Assembly: GCF_937959485.1 (NCBI RefSeq)
Contig: NZ_CALGPY010000006.1
Location: 196,898 to 260,897, forward strand
Reading direction: 5' to 3'
Source: an uncultured Campylobacter sp.
GTDB lineage: Bacteria; Campylobacterota; Campylobacteria; Campylobacterales; Campylobacteraceae
DNA length: 64,000 nt
This document shows, piece after piece, positions 34,594 through 44,175 of this stretch. The notes beneath the pieces are model-generated. The model was given only the letters and a program-made list of their open reading frames with translations, made no database searches and was not told the origin of the DNA. The first letter of the stretch is position 1. Each line of letters starts with the position of its first letter. A program made the translations under genes and the position numbers.

Positions 34594-36275
34594 TACATCG
34601 CCCCTTTTCTAGCATCTTCTATCTGCTTTTTTATCATTATTTTCGCCTTGCAATCGCCGCAGCAAAAAAGCGTCTTCATCTTTTCAGGATCGTTTGCAAA
34701 ATGCGCGCCCATCATATCCGCGATCTTCATCACGGCTTTGCTCGTCGCAAATTCCTTACCGCATTCAATGCACTTAAAAAGCTCATCTTTAGCTAGCATT
34801 TTGTAATTAAAAAATCCCGGCTCAAGCTCCACGCCGCAAGGCTCAAGCTCGATCGTATCCTTTTCGGCGCAGCTTAGCACGCAGTAGTTGCACGTCGTGC
34901 AAAGCGAGGCATTGAGCTTAATTGAATTGTCGCTGTTATCGGCATACAGCGCGCCGGTATTACAGGCACCCACGCAGCTAAGGCATAGCGTGCAGCTTGC
35001 TTCGTTTATGTTTACTTTGCCAAATTTTAGCAACTCTCCGCTTTTTACGGCGCCGAAGCTGCCCTCGCCGACCATTGCGCTTACGCGTTTGGAAAAAATT
35101 TCTTTCTTGCTAAAGCCCTGTTCGTTTAAGCTAAACGCCCAGGGCTGAGAGCTTTGCGCCCACTTTAACGCCTCTTGCAGCTCGGTTAAATTTCGCGCTA
35201 AAAATACTGCGTCCTTGCCGTAGATCGCGCGCGAAATTCCATTGATAAGCTCCACCGCTTCGCGCGTGCCCTCGCCTACGTCCGCGCCGTAAACGATCAC
35301 GCTCGAGCCGCTTTCTTGCATAGCGCTTAGCAAATTTACCTCATCTATTTGCTTGCTTCCGAAAATTCCAAACGGCAGCACACCGCACGGAAGCTGCACT
35401 GCAGGTGCGGATGCGATTTCGCTCTCTGCAATGAGAAGCGGAATTTTGCCTGCATAGAGCTTTGCGATCTCGCCAAATACGCTTTGGGGCAGCTTGGCAA
35501 ATTTTAGCGCGCCGCTAGGACAGACACTCACACACGCGCCGCAACCGATGCAGTCGATGTGCGAAAACACGAGCTCGCGCTTTTCGTCATTTTTCAAAAT
35601 CGCCACTGTGGGGCAAATCTCCGCGCATGGCGCTCGCAGCTCATTTCGCCTGCCTTGATACTGGCAGATCGCAGGATCGAAGATCGTGGAATTCTTATAA
35701 TGATAAACCGGGCTTTTGGAATTTAAAATTTCTAAAATTTCATCGTCTTTTAGTCCCGAGATCTCGTAGCAGCCGCTTTGTCGTAGCTGATATGGCACTG
35801 CACCGCTAATCAAGAAAAAATCCGCCTCAGTCTCAACCTCATCCCGCTCGCTTAAAATCGTAACCGCAAGATCGCCAATCTCGCCATAGACGAACTTAAT
35901 CTCGGCTCTGCTTAACGCGATCACCTTAAATCCGTGCTGCCTAAGTAGCCTCACAAGATCCTCTCGCGGCTCGTCACAGGCGAGAATCACGTTTTTGCCG
36001 ACGGGCTTTTGATAGTCACTATCTAGCGCACCGTCGAAGGCGATATCCTTGGCGCGATACAAAATATCTACGTTTTTAGCGATTTGTAGCGGCTCATCTG
36101 CGGAATTTTCTATATAAAAATTTATCTCGGGCGCATAAATTTGCGCCTTTAATTTCGGTAAATTGGCGACGATAAATTCCTCATTTTTTGCCTCCTCTTC
36201 ATCGCCGCAAATTTCGATATCGTCGCTTAAAACGACATCTTTTAGCCCCGCGGCGTAAAATCCATGTTCTTTCAT
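34593..36275 (-). CDS. Multi-cluster ferredoxin linked to formate dehydrogenase
   Basis: A 560-residue cytoplasmic protein with at least four cysteine clusters: CQYQGRRNELRAPCAEICP, CIGCGACVSVCPSG, CTLCLSCVGACNTG and CTTCNYCVLSCAEK, then a zinc-ribbon-like C-terminus (CIECGKEF...CCGDC). As far as I recall, C. jejuni has the same order of ferredoxin, selA, selB and periplasmic thiol protein (Cj1377c-Cj1380). It is transcribed divergently from selA. Electron transfer or cofactor insertion during formate dehydrogenase maturation is plausible but not shown by sequence. Confidence 0.82.
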   Translation of the reverse strand: MKEHGFYAAGLKDVVLSDDIEICGDEEEAKNEEFIVANLPKLKAQIYAPEINFYIENSADEPLQIAKNVDILYRAKDIAFDGALDSDYQKPVGKNVILACDEPREDLVRLLRQHGFKVIALSRAEIKFVYGEIGDLAVTILSERDEVETEADFFLISGAVPYQLRQSGCYEISGLKDDEILEILNSKSPVYHYKNSTIFDPAICQYQGRRNELRAPCAEICPTVAILKNDEKRELVFSHIDCIGCGACVSVCPSGALKFAKLPQSVFGEIAKLYAGKIPLLIAESEIASAPAVQLPCGVLPFGIFGSKQIDEVNLLSAMQESGSSVIVYGADVGEGTREAVELINGISRAIYGKDAVFLARNLTELQEALKWAQSSQPWAFSLNEQGFSKKEIFSKRVSAMVGEGSFGAVKSGELLKFGKVNINEASCTLCLSCVGACNTGALYADNSDNSIKLNASLCTTCNYCVLSCAEKDTIELEPCGVELEPGFFNYKMLAKDELFKCIECGKEFATSKAVMKIADMMGAHFANDPEKMKTLFCCGDCKAKIMIKKQIEDARKGAM

Positions 36276-36441
36276 AATCTATCCTAAATTGATAATTAGG
36301 CGGGTTTTACTCTTATTTTCTAAACAGCTTTTAAATTCTGCACTTAAAGTAAATCGAATTTAAATTAATAATTTTATAGATAAAGCAAAATCAAAGCTTT
36401 AAATGATAAAATCGCCTAAATTTTAAGGCATCGGGGTCGCA

Positions 36442-38061
36442 ATGCAACGAATCAAACTACCAAAAATCGACAAAATCGCAAACGCGCAGGAGTTTCAAAA
36501 CTGCCTCCGCCCGCAAATCATCAAAATCGCGCAAGAGCTCATCGAAGAAGTACGCAGGAAGGCGCTGCAAGGAGGCGAGCTCGCAAGCGAAAGCGAGATC
36601 ATCGCGCGCATCAAATCGCGCTACGAAAAATTTCAAAATCTAAGTCTTAAGCCGCTCATTAACGCAACCGGCGTCGTGCTGCACACAAACCTCGGCCGCA
36701 GCGTCATCAGCGCAGAAATTTTAGCCCGCGCGCAAAAGATAGTCACCTCATATTCAAATTTAGAATACAACCTATCCGAGGGCGCGCGCGGCAACAGATA
36801 CGACTACATAGCGCTTTTGTGTAGCGAGCTCTTCGGCGCGCAGGACGCGCTCGTGGTCAATAACAACGCTGCGGCGGTATTTTTGGTGCTAAATACTTTC
36901 GCGCGCGGACGCGAAGTCGTAGTAAGCCGCGGCGAGCTAGTCGAGATCGGCGGGAGCTTTCGAGTAAGCGAAGTGATGGCAAACTCTGGCGCAAAGCTCA
37001 CAGAGATCGGCACTACGAACAAAACCAAGCCGGACGATTACGAAGAAGCGATCAATGAAAATACGGCGATCTTGATGAAAGTGCACCGCTCAAATTTTAA
37101 AATTTCAGGCTTTAGCTCTAGCGTAAGCGCTGCGGAAGTTGCGGCCTTAGCGCGAAAGGCTACGCGTAAAAAAGAGGAATTTTTAGCGCTTAGAGCGGCA
37201 AATTTTAAAAATTTAGCAGATCTTTGCGGCGGCTCTTCGGACACGGACGGCGAAATTTTAAATTCTGCGCCGAACGGTTTAGGCTTAGCGGCAGGCTCTG
37301 CAAATTCTTTAAATTTAAAAAGCGACGAGCCGTCCATAAAGAGCGAGCGTTTTCATGGAGACAGTGCGGGCGGCGAGAGCGAAATTTCCGATGAAATTTC
37401 TAAAATTTACCCCGCAAAATTTAGCATGAAAAAAGAGGAAAGCTTTAACGAGATCATCGATTATTACGATCTTGGAAGCGGCTACGCGAGCGAGCTGGGA
37501 TTTGGGCTAGGCAAAAGCGAGCCCTCTATTTTTGAGCTTTTAAAAAGCGGCGTGCGGCTGCTTAGCTTTAGCGGCGACAAGCTCTTCGGCTCCGTGCAGT
37601 GCGGCATTATCCTAGGGGATCGCGAGCTTATCGCGCGCCTGCGCAAAAACCAGCTACTGCGAATGCTGCGCGTGGATAAGATCACGCTAAGTCTGCTTGC
37701 CGAGACGATCAAGGCATATATAAATAAAGAATTTCACCTCATCACGACGATAGATCAGATCCATCTCGGCCTAGATGAGCTACGTGAGCGAGCGGAGCTA
37801 GTGCGATCGCGCATCGGCGTAAAATCGCAGATCGTGCCTACTACCACCTTCGTAGGCGGCGGCACGATGCCGAGCGCCTCCTACCCTAGCGTCGCGCTTG
37901 CGATACTTGACGGCGCAGATCCGCAGAGCACACAGGCTAAATTTCGCGCTGCGGGTATAATCGGGCGGATCGAAGATGATAAATTTTTGCTCGATTTCAG
38001 ATCGATTTTAAAAAGCGACTTGCAAGATTTAATAAAAAAGATCGGAGAAATTTATGAATAG
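36442..38061 (+). CDS. selA: L-seryl-tRNA(Sec) selenium transferase with insertion
   Basis: A 539-residue PLP enzyme that converts Ser-tRNA(Sec) to Sec-tRNA(Sec). Normal members have about 440-460 residues. The N-terminal domain and NATGVVLHTNLGRS are standard, and the PLP lysine is K380 in SFSGDKLFGSVQCGII. Residues 243-335 (nt 37168-37446) are an extra low-complexity segment between SAAEVAALARK and IIDYYDLGSG, two pieces adjacent in other SelA. A TAAAAT -10 box lies at 36407-36412. The end overlaps selB by 8 bp, so both are translationally coupled. Confidence 0.95.
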   Translation: MQRIKLPKIDKIANAQEFQNCLRPQIIKIAQELIEEVRRKALQGGELASESEIIARIKSRYEKFQNLSLKPLINATGVVLHTNLGRSVISAEILARAQKIVTSYSNLEYNLSEGARGNRYDYIALLCSELFGAQDALVVNNNAAAVFLVLNTFARGREVVVSRGELVEIGGSFRVSEVMANSGAKLTEIGTTNKTKPDDYEEAINENTAILMKVHRSNFKISGFSSSVSAAEVAALARKATRKKEEFLALRAANFKNLADLCGGSSDTDGEILNSAPNGLGLAAGSANSLNLKSDEPSIKSERFHGDSAGGESEISDEISKIYPAKFSMKKEESFNEIIDYYDLGSGYASELGFGLGKSEPSIFELLKSGVRLLSFSGDKLFGSVQCGIILGDRELIARLRKNQLLRMLRVDKITLSLLAETIKAYINKEFHLITTIDQIHLGLDELRERAELVRSRIGVKSQIVPTTTFVGGGTMPSASYPSVALAILDGADPQSTQAKFRAAGIIGRIEDDKFLLDFRSILKSDLQDLIKKIGEIYE

Positions 38062-39874
38062 CGTAATCATCGGCACCGCAGGCCATATCGATCACGGAAA
38101 AACCGCGTTAATCAAGGCGCTAAACGGCTTTGAGGGGGACCGAATGCCGAGCGAAAAAGAACGTGGTATCACGATCGATCTTAGCTTTTCGCATCTGCGC
38201 TCTGGGGATACCAACGTCGCTTTCATCGACGTTCCTGGGCATGAAAATCTAGTCAAAACGATGATTAGCGGCGCGTATGCCTTCGACGCTGCGATGCTGG
38301 TAGTCGCCGCGGACGACGGGCTGATGCCGCAAAGCAAAGAGCATATTCAAATTTTATCGATGCTTGGGGTAAAAAGCGTGATCTTATGTATCAGCAAGTG
38401 CGATCTAGCCGACGACGCGCGCAAGTCCGAGGTCGCGGTGCAGTGCAAGGAATACATCAGTAAATTTAAGGATTTGCAAATTTTAAACACTTTTTTTATC
38501 AGCATAAAAGATCCCGCAAGTATCATTGAACTGAAAAACTATCTCTTCAATATCAAGCCCGCGCAGCGCCAAGGAGGCGGCGTGGTGCACTACTACATCG
38601 ACCGCGTCTTTTCGCTTAAGGGGCTTGGCACCATCGTAACGGGCAGCCTCATTAACGGCGCTATTTCAAAGGGCGAGAAGCTTTATAACTGCGATCTGGG
38701 TAAAATTTTTAACGTCAAAAGCGTGCAGATACACGACGAGGACACGCCGCTGGCGCAGGCTCCAAACCGCGTCGCGCTAAGTCTGGACGCCAAAACGAGC
38801 GAGCTGCAAAAGGGGCAAATCCTAAGCAAAAAAGGCTTTTTTCGCGGCTTTAATGAAGCCGACTGCACCTTTAGCGGCGAAATTTCACACAACCAAGATG
38901 TGCTGTTTTGCGTCGGAAGTAAGCAAAGCGCGGCAAAAGCGCTCATTTTAAAAGAACTTCCTAGCGGCGAGAAGCTCGTGAGCTTTAAATTTGACAAAAC
39001 GATGTTTTTGAAATTCGGCGAGCCCTTCGTTTGCTTGTCAAACTCGCGCGTAATCGGCGGAGGACGCGTGCTAAACGCCGTAGTCGAGCCGCTAAAAAAG
39101 CAGAGCAAAGCCGTACTTCTCACCGCGCTTTTGAAGCGAAATTTTACCGAAGCGTTTAAAATTTTAAGCCTCTTTCACAAGCATGGATTCGGGCTATTTT
39201 CGGCATATCAGCGCTTCGGAATGGAATACGACGAAGCGGTAAAGATCGCGCGCGGCATAGAAGGGACGTATTTCGACGAAGCAAATTTATGCGTTTACGA
39301 TCTAAGCGCGATCGAGGACGTGAAAAGCCTCATAAAATTTATCGTCTCAAAAAACGACTACGCGATCTTTTCGCCAGCCTCGATCGCCCTAAAGCTCTCG
39401 TGGGCCAGCGAAGATCTTGCCGCGCGTGCGCTTAGCGAGCTTGAGCGGGGCGGCATCGTCTCCAAAAAGGGCGGAGTTTACGTAAAATCGGGGGTGGATT
39501 TTGACGCGCTTAAGCAGAGCCTGGAGAGTAAAATTTTTGATCTCATCAAAAAGGGCGGCATCGCGCCGCTTGCGCCGTATAACGTATATGACGAGCTAGA
39601 GATCGACCGCAGCAGCGGCGATGACGCGTTAAAAAAGCTAACCTACGCCAAAAAGGTCGTCCGTCTCGCGCACAATCTCTTCGTCGAGGCCGAAAATTTA
39701 GCCCTAGCGATCAAACGCCTTTACGCGATCATCGAAAAAGAGGGCTTCGTAAACGTCACAAACGCCAAAGAGGAGCTTGGGCTTAGCAGGAAATTCGTCA
39801 TCTGCTATCTCGAATACCTAGATAAAATGGGAAATATCGTTACGATCGACAATAAACGCTATTTGAAAAAGTAA
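38054..39874 (+). CDS. selB: Selenocysteine-specific elongation factor
   Basis: A 606-residue GTPase that brings Sec-tRNA to UGA codons next to a SECIS hairpin. The P-loop is GTAGHIDHGKTAL at residues 6-18, followed by the switch DVPGHENLVKTMISGA and the base-recognition SKCDL. EF-Tu-like domains II and III follow, and the C-terminal third holds the winged-helix repeats that bind the mRNA hairpin. Its two likely clients in the window are fdhA and the SelW-like gene. Start ATG overlaps the end of selA. Confidence 0.97.
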   Translation: MNSVIIGTAGHIDHGKTALIKALNGFEGDRMPSEKERGITIDLSFSHLRSGDTNVAFIDVPGHENLVKTMISGAYAFDAAMLVVAADDGLMPQSKEHIQILSMLGVKSVILCISKCDLADDARKSEVAVQCKEYISKFKDLQILNTFFISIKDPASIIELKNYLFNIKPAQRQGGGVVHYYIDRVFSLKGLGTIVTGSLINGAISKGEKLYNCDLGKIFNVKSVQIHDEDTPLAQAPNRVALSLDAKTSELQKGQILSKKGFFRGFNEADCTFSGEISHNQDVLFCVGSKQSAAKALILKELPSGEKLVSFKFDKTMFLKFGEPFVCLSNSRVIGGGRVLNAVVEPLKKQSKAVLLTALLKRNFTEAFKILSLFHKHGFGLFSAYQRFGMEYDEAVKIARGIEGTYFDEANLCVYDLSAIEDVKSLIKFIVSKNDYAIFSPASIALKLSWASEDLAARALSELERGGIVSKKGGVYVKSGVDFDALKQSLESKIFDLIKKGGIAPLAPYNVYDELEIDRSSGDDALKKLTYAKKVVRLAHNLFVEAENLALAIKRLYAIIEKEGFVNVTNAKEELGLSRKFVICYLEYLDKMGNIVTIDNKRYLKK

Positions 39875-39925
39875 AAATTTAAAATTTTGCACTACAATGC
39901 ACGGAATTTTTTGCAAAGGAAAAAA

Positions 39926-40639
39926 ATGAAAAAAGCTATTTTAACTTCAGTTGCGCTCGCAGCGAGCCTAAACGCGGCTTTAAGCGACAGCGAAATTTTA
40001 TCTATCTACGGCGGCGCGCCTCAAGGCATCGAAATAAAGGTCGCCGAGCGCATCCCACTTAGCGAGCCAAAGGGCGTTGAAGCGGTCGTTTTAAAAATCT
40101 CTCAAGGCAATATGTCGCAAGAGGAGATCATCTTCACTCAAGGCGATCTGATCTTTACCGATATCATCGATCCTAAAAAACGCGTAGTCTATAAGGAGCA
40201 GATCAAACAAGACCGCATCGCAGGACAGCTAAGTAAGGTCTTCAAAGCAGAGAGCAAAGACAATATCATCAAGCTAGGAAACGATCCTAAAAAGCCTACG
40301 ATTTTGATGCTGACAGACGCTTTGTGTCCATTCTGCCGCAAAGAGATGGCAAGGATCGAAGAAACACTAAAAAATAACAATGTTGATATCGTCATGACCT
40401 CCGTTCACGGCGATGACGGCCACGCAAAATCCGCGCTTATCTACAAAGAGATCAAAAATGCTAAAACCGACGAGCAAAAGATAGCGGTTTTTAGAAAATA
40501 CTACGCTGAAGATAACAAAGCAGGCGCCAAAGACGTAAGCGCTGCTGAGCTAAACGCTGCAAAAGCCCTAGCTGCCAAATACTTCGGTGCGGGGGTAAAC
40601 TCGGTGCCTTACATCATCGAACTAGACAAGCTAAAATAA
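39926..40639 (+). CDS. Periplasmic DsbC-like thiol:disulfide oxidoreductase
   Basis: A 237-residue exported protein with signal peptide (cleavage near LNA, residue 17) and a thioredoxin fold with C134-P-F-C137 in LTDALCPFCRKEM. The cis-proline loop is in NSVPYIIELD. Preceded by AAAGGAAAAAA at the ATG 39926, which is preferred to an upstream in-frame start. It follows selB by 51 bp and is probably part of the same operon. It is a paralogue of the 8253-8993 protein. The same neighbour is found in C. jejuni as I recall. A link to selenium is suggested by position only. Confidence 0.87.
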   Translation: MKKAILTSVALAASLNAALSDSEILSIYGGAPQGIEIKVAERIPLSEPKGVEAVVLKISQGNMSQEEIIFTQGDLIFTDIIDPKKRVVYKEQIKQDRIAGQLSKVFKAESKDNIIKLGNDPKKPTILMLTDALCPFCRKEMARIEETLKNNNVDIVMTSVHGDDGHAKSALIYKEIKNAKTDEQKIAVFRKYYAEDNKAGAKDVSAAELNAAKALAAKYFGAGVNSVPYIIELDKLK

Positions 40640-40647
40640 TCTCTCTT

Positions 40648-40675
40648 AAATTTTGCGGAGCGATCCGCAAAATTT
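40648..40675 (+). terminator. Terminator of the selA-selB-dsb operon
   Basis: AAATTTTGCGGA (40648-40659) pairs perfectly with TCCGCAAAATTT (40664-40675) around a GCGA tetraloop, 9 bases after the stop; CGCTTCTTTT follows. Confidence 0.8.
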
Positions 40676-41123
40676 CGCTTCTTTTACCCAATTTCGGTAG
40701 CTTTCAATCAATCTAAATTTTGCCTCGGATTATGAATACTGCCCCTTTGGAGTTCTTGCAATTCCGCTGCTTTTAAAAATTCCGCAGTTGCACCTAGTAT
40801 AGAATTTTAAAATCTCTTACGGATGAAACGCGATCCACAAAGTCTTAAACGAGCAAAATCTTATAATTTTAAAACCCCCTCAGCGTCCGCGCGAAATTCT
40901 GTGGCAGCGATTCCATCTCGTCGCTTCGCATCCATAACGGCACAAAAAATGACCTTACATGGAATTTCAAAGTAGAAATTATGCGAGTAAAAATTTTACG
41001 GTCAAAATTTTAAAATTTCGCGGCAAAGCCCGGGTAAAATTTAGCCGCAAATTTTTGATTTGCGGCAAAGAGGAATTTGCAGTTATGCTTCAGCCGCCTA
41101 TCTTGGGCTACGTCCGATTAAAA
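40676..41123. other. Spacer, no gene seen
   Basis: AAATTT/AATTTC-rich sequence between two converging genes. An open frame at 40959-41177 has no supporting features. Confidence 0.55.
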
Positions 41124-43084
41124 TCAAAATTCCACGTCAAAAGCGGCTCTTGCCAGGCTATTTTTGCTCTCGCTTAGCTCGTACGATGCGCTGAGTCCGA
41201 CGCTTTGAAGGATCTTATATTTCAATCCGATCGCGCCGTTAAACACGCCGCTAGAATAATCAAGCCCCTCGACGTCGTATCTGTCCGAATACTTTCTGCT
41301 AGCATGATACGAATCGCCGCTGAATCGATGCTCGTACTCCGCATTTGCAAATATCTGCAGATCGCCGAAAGCTTTGATCGCGTAAATTCCAGCCGTGCCG
41401 TTCGGCGCGGTTTTTGAAGCGGAGCTAAATCTAAGCCTAGAGATCGCATCCTCGTTCACTCTAATCGCTCCAAGCCCCAAATATGGCTTAATATAGCCGT
41501 TTTCAAATAAAAATTTATACCCTGCTCTCGTGCTAAAATCCCAAATTTGCGACTTGTATTTCGCGCCGTGGATAGCGCCGAATCCGTTGTTGGTTTCAAA
41601 TTTATGATCGTTTGTTGAATATGTTAAATTTACCGCCAGATCCACGTTCTCGTTAAAATCGTATCTACCCGCCAGACCGAGCTCGTAGGATTTGATGTTT
41701 TCTTTGACACCGTCGAATTTACCCTCATACCAAGCGTCCGATTTTTGGTACCCAAAGATCACGCCCAGCGTAAGATCATCTACTCTCTTGGAGGCTCCGA
41801 GTAAAATTCCGTCGCTCTTGTGATCGTATTTGACGCCGCCCGAGCGGTCGCTGTAATCTCCGCCGTAGTTTCCAATCGCGCTTACATTTAAGTTAAACTC
41901 CTGCCCGTCAGTGTCGGTTAAATTTTTATAAGCGGAATTCCTTGCTAGCTTGGTAAGATCCAGATCGACCTTCGAACGCGGCATCTCGATGCCTAACCGG
42001 TTGCCGCCTCTTGCGACCTGCGAAAACAGGCTACCGTTTTTAGGCGTGAAGTTGTTGATCGCTAGCATCAGCGCTTCAAAATAGGTAGGCAGATCGTCGT
42101 ATCCGCTAGGATAGGCATTCGTATCGGAGGTAATAAATAGATTTGCCGCGTTGCGCTCGCGAGATAACCTTATGATCTCGTCGTATTGATCCGGTCTTGC
42201 GTTGTATATGACGTGCAAAATTTTAGAGGAATTTGCCGGGTCTTTTTCAAACTCAGAGGTTCTAGGACGATAGTGGTTTATGTAGTCGTCCGCGCTCACC
42301 TCTTGCAGCATCCAAACGTCCGCATAAGGGGCTATGGCGTCGCGCACGCCCCAACCGTTGTTTGCTAAAACTAGCATTCCCGGATATTTAGTCTTGATAT
42401 AATTGTAGATATTCGCCATATAGGCGATAGTTGCGGGATTATTCTCGGTATTGACTTCGTCGATGAAGTATCCCGCGATATTTTCTCTGCCGTAGAAATT
42501 TACGAAATTATCGATATCAGCATAGACCAAATTTAGATTTCTAGTAGAATTTTTGGTATAGGTATAGCCTAAATTTGCTATGCCCGCCGCGATATTTCGC
42601 TTCATCTGAACTGCGTCTTCTTCTCTTCTGACCAGATATTGCGTAGCTTGATTGCCCGGCGTCGCCGCCTCGTAAGAGCCGAAAGCTACATAAGGAACCA
42701 GCGCGCCGCCTATATTGGTAATGCCATTCCAAAATCGGCATTTACGCCGCTATTGCCCGTCCAGCAAAATGCAGGCATCATAACGCGCTGATTATTAAGC
42801 CTGCCCGAATATGAGCCCTTTTTGGCAAAGCCCCTTGCGTATTCGAGCTTGATACGAAATGAGTTTTCATACTCGTCGCTCGCGGAGTTACCGCTAGCCG
42901 CGTCGCGCCTGCTTAATTTCTCGCCCAGGCTGTCCGCAGCGCTCATTACGTCGGAACGGGAAGTGTTGTTGGAAGGTGATTTTTGCACGTTTGCATAGCT
43001 CCAGGAATTCTGCTCGCTCGCGTGGCCGAACCCTGCTGCACCGACAAGCGCAAGAGATACGATTTTTTTAAAAGACTTTAGCAT
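41124..43084 (-). pseudogene. Autotransporter with spherulin-4-like passenger, one frameshift
   Basis: The reading frame from ATG 43084 starts with a signal peptide (MLKSFKKIVSLALVGAAG) and stops after ADFG; the next frame carries on to 41124. Adding one base to the T4 run (plus-strand AAAA, 42731-42734) gives NADFWNGITNIGGALVPYVA and restores one frame of about 650 residues. The passenger (about residues 95-300) resembles the spherulation-specific family 4 TIM-barrel: LVYADIDNFVNFYG, AGYFIDEVNTE, VLANNGWG. The C-terminal 270 residues form an autotransporter beta-barrel ending in FDVEF. The defect may be real, phase-type or a sequencing error. Confidence 0.8.
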
Positions 43085-43175
43085 TCTGCACCGCCTCAAA
43101 TAAAATTACCCAAATTCTTAAATTTCGACAAATTTGCGGACGCGCTTTTAAAATTAAAAACTTTGTCGAAATTTA

Positions 43176-43208
43176 AAAATTTAGCCGCCTTGGAGACGGC
43201 TAAATTTT
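43176..43208 (-). terminator. Terminator of the rplT operon
   Basis: AAAATTTAGCCG (43176-43187) pairs perfectly with CGGCTAAATTTT (43197-43208); on the minus strand it lies 5 bases after the rplT stop. Confidence 0.75.
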
Positions 43209-43213
43209 AAAGC

Positions 43214-43570
43214 TTATTTTAATGCTGCTTTTGCCTTCTTTGCGACGGTTGCGAAAGCTTCGGCATCGTTCATAGCCATATTTGCTAAAATTTTTCTATC
43301 AAGCTCGATGCCCGCTTTTCTAAGTCCGTTTATAAATTTAGAGTAGCTGATGTCGTTTAGCCTGCAAGCTGCATTGATGCGCACTATCCAAAGTCTGCGG
43401 AAATCGCGTTTTTTCGCGCGTCTGTCACGGAAGGCGTAAACGAGGCTTCTTTCTAGCTGCTCTTTAGCCTTTCTGAAATGTTTGCGTCTTGCGCTATAAA
43501 ATCCGCGCGCAAGCTTTAGCACCTTGTTGTGACGGCGGCGTCTAACGATGCCCGTTTTTACTCTTGCCAT
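43214..43570 (-). CDS. rplT: Ribosomal protein L20
   Basis: A 118-residue basic protein of normal length. It starts MARVKTGIVRRRRHNKVLKL and contains RRLWIVRINAACRLNDISYS, both typical of L20, which helps assemble the 50S subunit and represses its own operon in other bacteria. It follows rpmI after 98 bp and is the last gene of the thrS-infC-rpmI-rplT group. Confidence 0.98.
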   Translation of the reverse strand: MARVKTGIVRRRRHNKVLKLARGFYSARRKHFRKAKEQLERSLVYAFRDRRAKKRDFRRLWIVRINAACRLNDISYSKFINGLRKAGIELDRKILANMAMNDAEAFATVAKKAKAALK

Positions 43571-43668
43571 ATTAATCCTTTCTTAATCGGCGTCCCTTTG
43601 GGGATCTTGCCCTAAAATCCATAAATTTAGGGGAGTTTGAATGACTTTCGTCAAAAACTAACTTCGCA

Positions 43669-43860
43669 CTATTTGCAAAGCATTCTTTTAACCGCAGATA
43701 CGTTCGTAGAATCGACGTATTGGGCCTCGCGCAAATTCCTCTTGCGTTTTTGAGACATCTTCGTCAAAATGTGGCTGCGAAACGCCGAGCCTCTTTTGAT
43801 CTTGTTTTTGCCCGCTTTAAAACGCTTGACGGCACCGCGCACGCTTTTCATCTTTGGCAT
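43669..43860 (-). CDS. rpmI: Ribosomal protein L35
   Basis: A 63-residue basic protein, MPKMKSVRGAVKRFK with KRGSAFRSHILTKMSQKRKR, the standard L35 pattern. Position between infC and rplT is the conserved order. The 315-bp gap to infC is wider than in most bacteria. Confidence 0.98.
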   Translation of the reverse strand: MPKMKSVRGAVKRFKAGKNKIKRGSAFRSHILTKMSQKRKRNLREAQYVDSTNVSAVKRMLCK

Positions 43861-44175
43861 GGTCGTCCTTTTTTTAAAGTGAACGGGAAGTATATAATAA
43901 AGTTTCTTTGAAAAATTTGAATTTAAGGAATTTTATAGCTTAAATTAACGCAAGATAAATTTAAAGTTAAATTTTGCCGCTCGATTAAGATTCGGTTTGA
44001 CTTGATCAAAAAAATTTTATACAAATTTAAAGGGCTAAATTTAGAGATAAACTTAGCCCGCATTAAATTTTAAAACTACGCTATTTAGTTTAAATTTACA
44101 CGCTGTACCGCGAAGAAACAGCGCGTAAATTTTAAAATTTTGCCGCACGTAGCGCAAAATACCGCTAAATTTACG
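43861..44175. other. infC-rpmI intergenic region
   Basis: In enterobacteria this interval holds the L20 autoregulatory pseudoknot. Here it is AAATTT-rich; GGGCTAAATTTA (about 44030) and a later TAGCCCGCATTAAATT offer only weak pairing. No gene or firm leader structure is seen. The wide gap suggests rpmI-rplT may have their own promoter. Confidence 0.45.
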
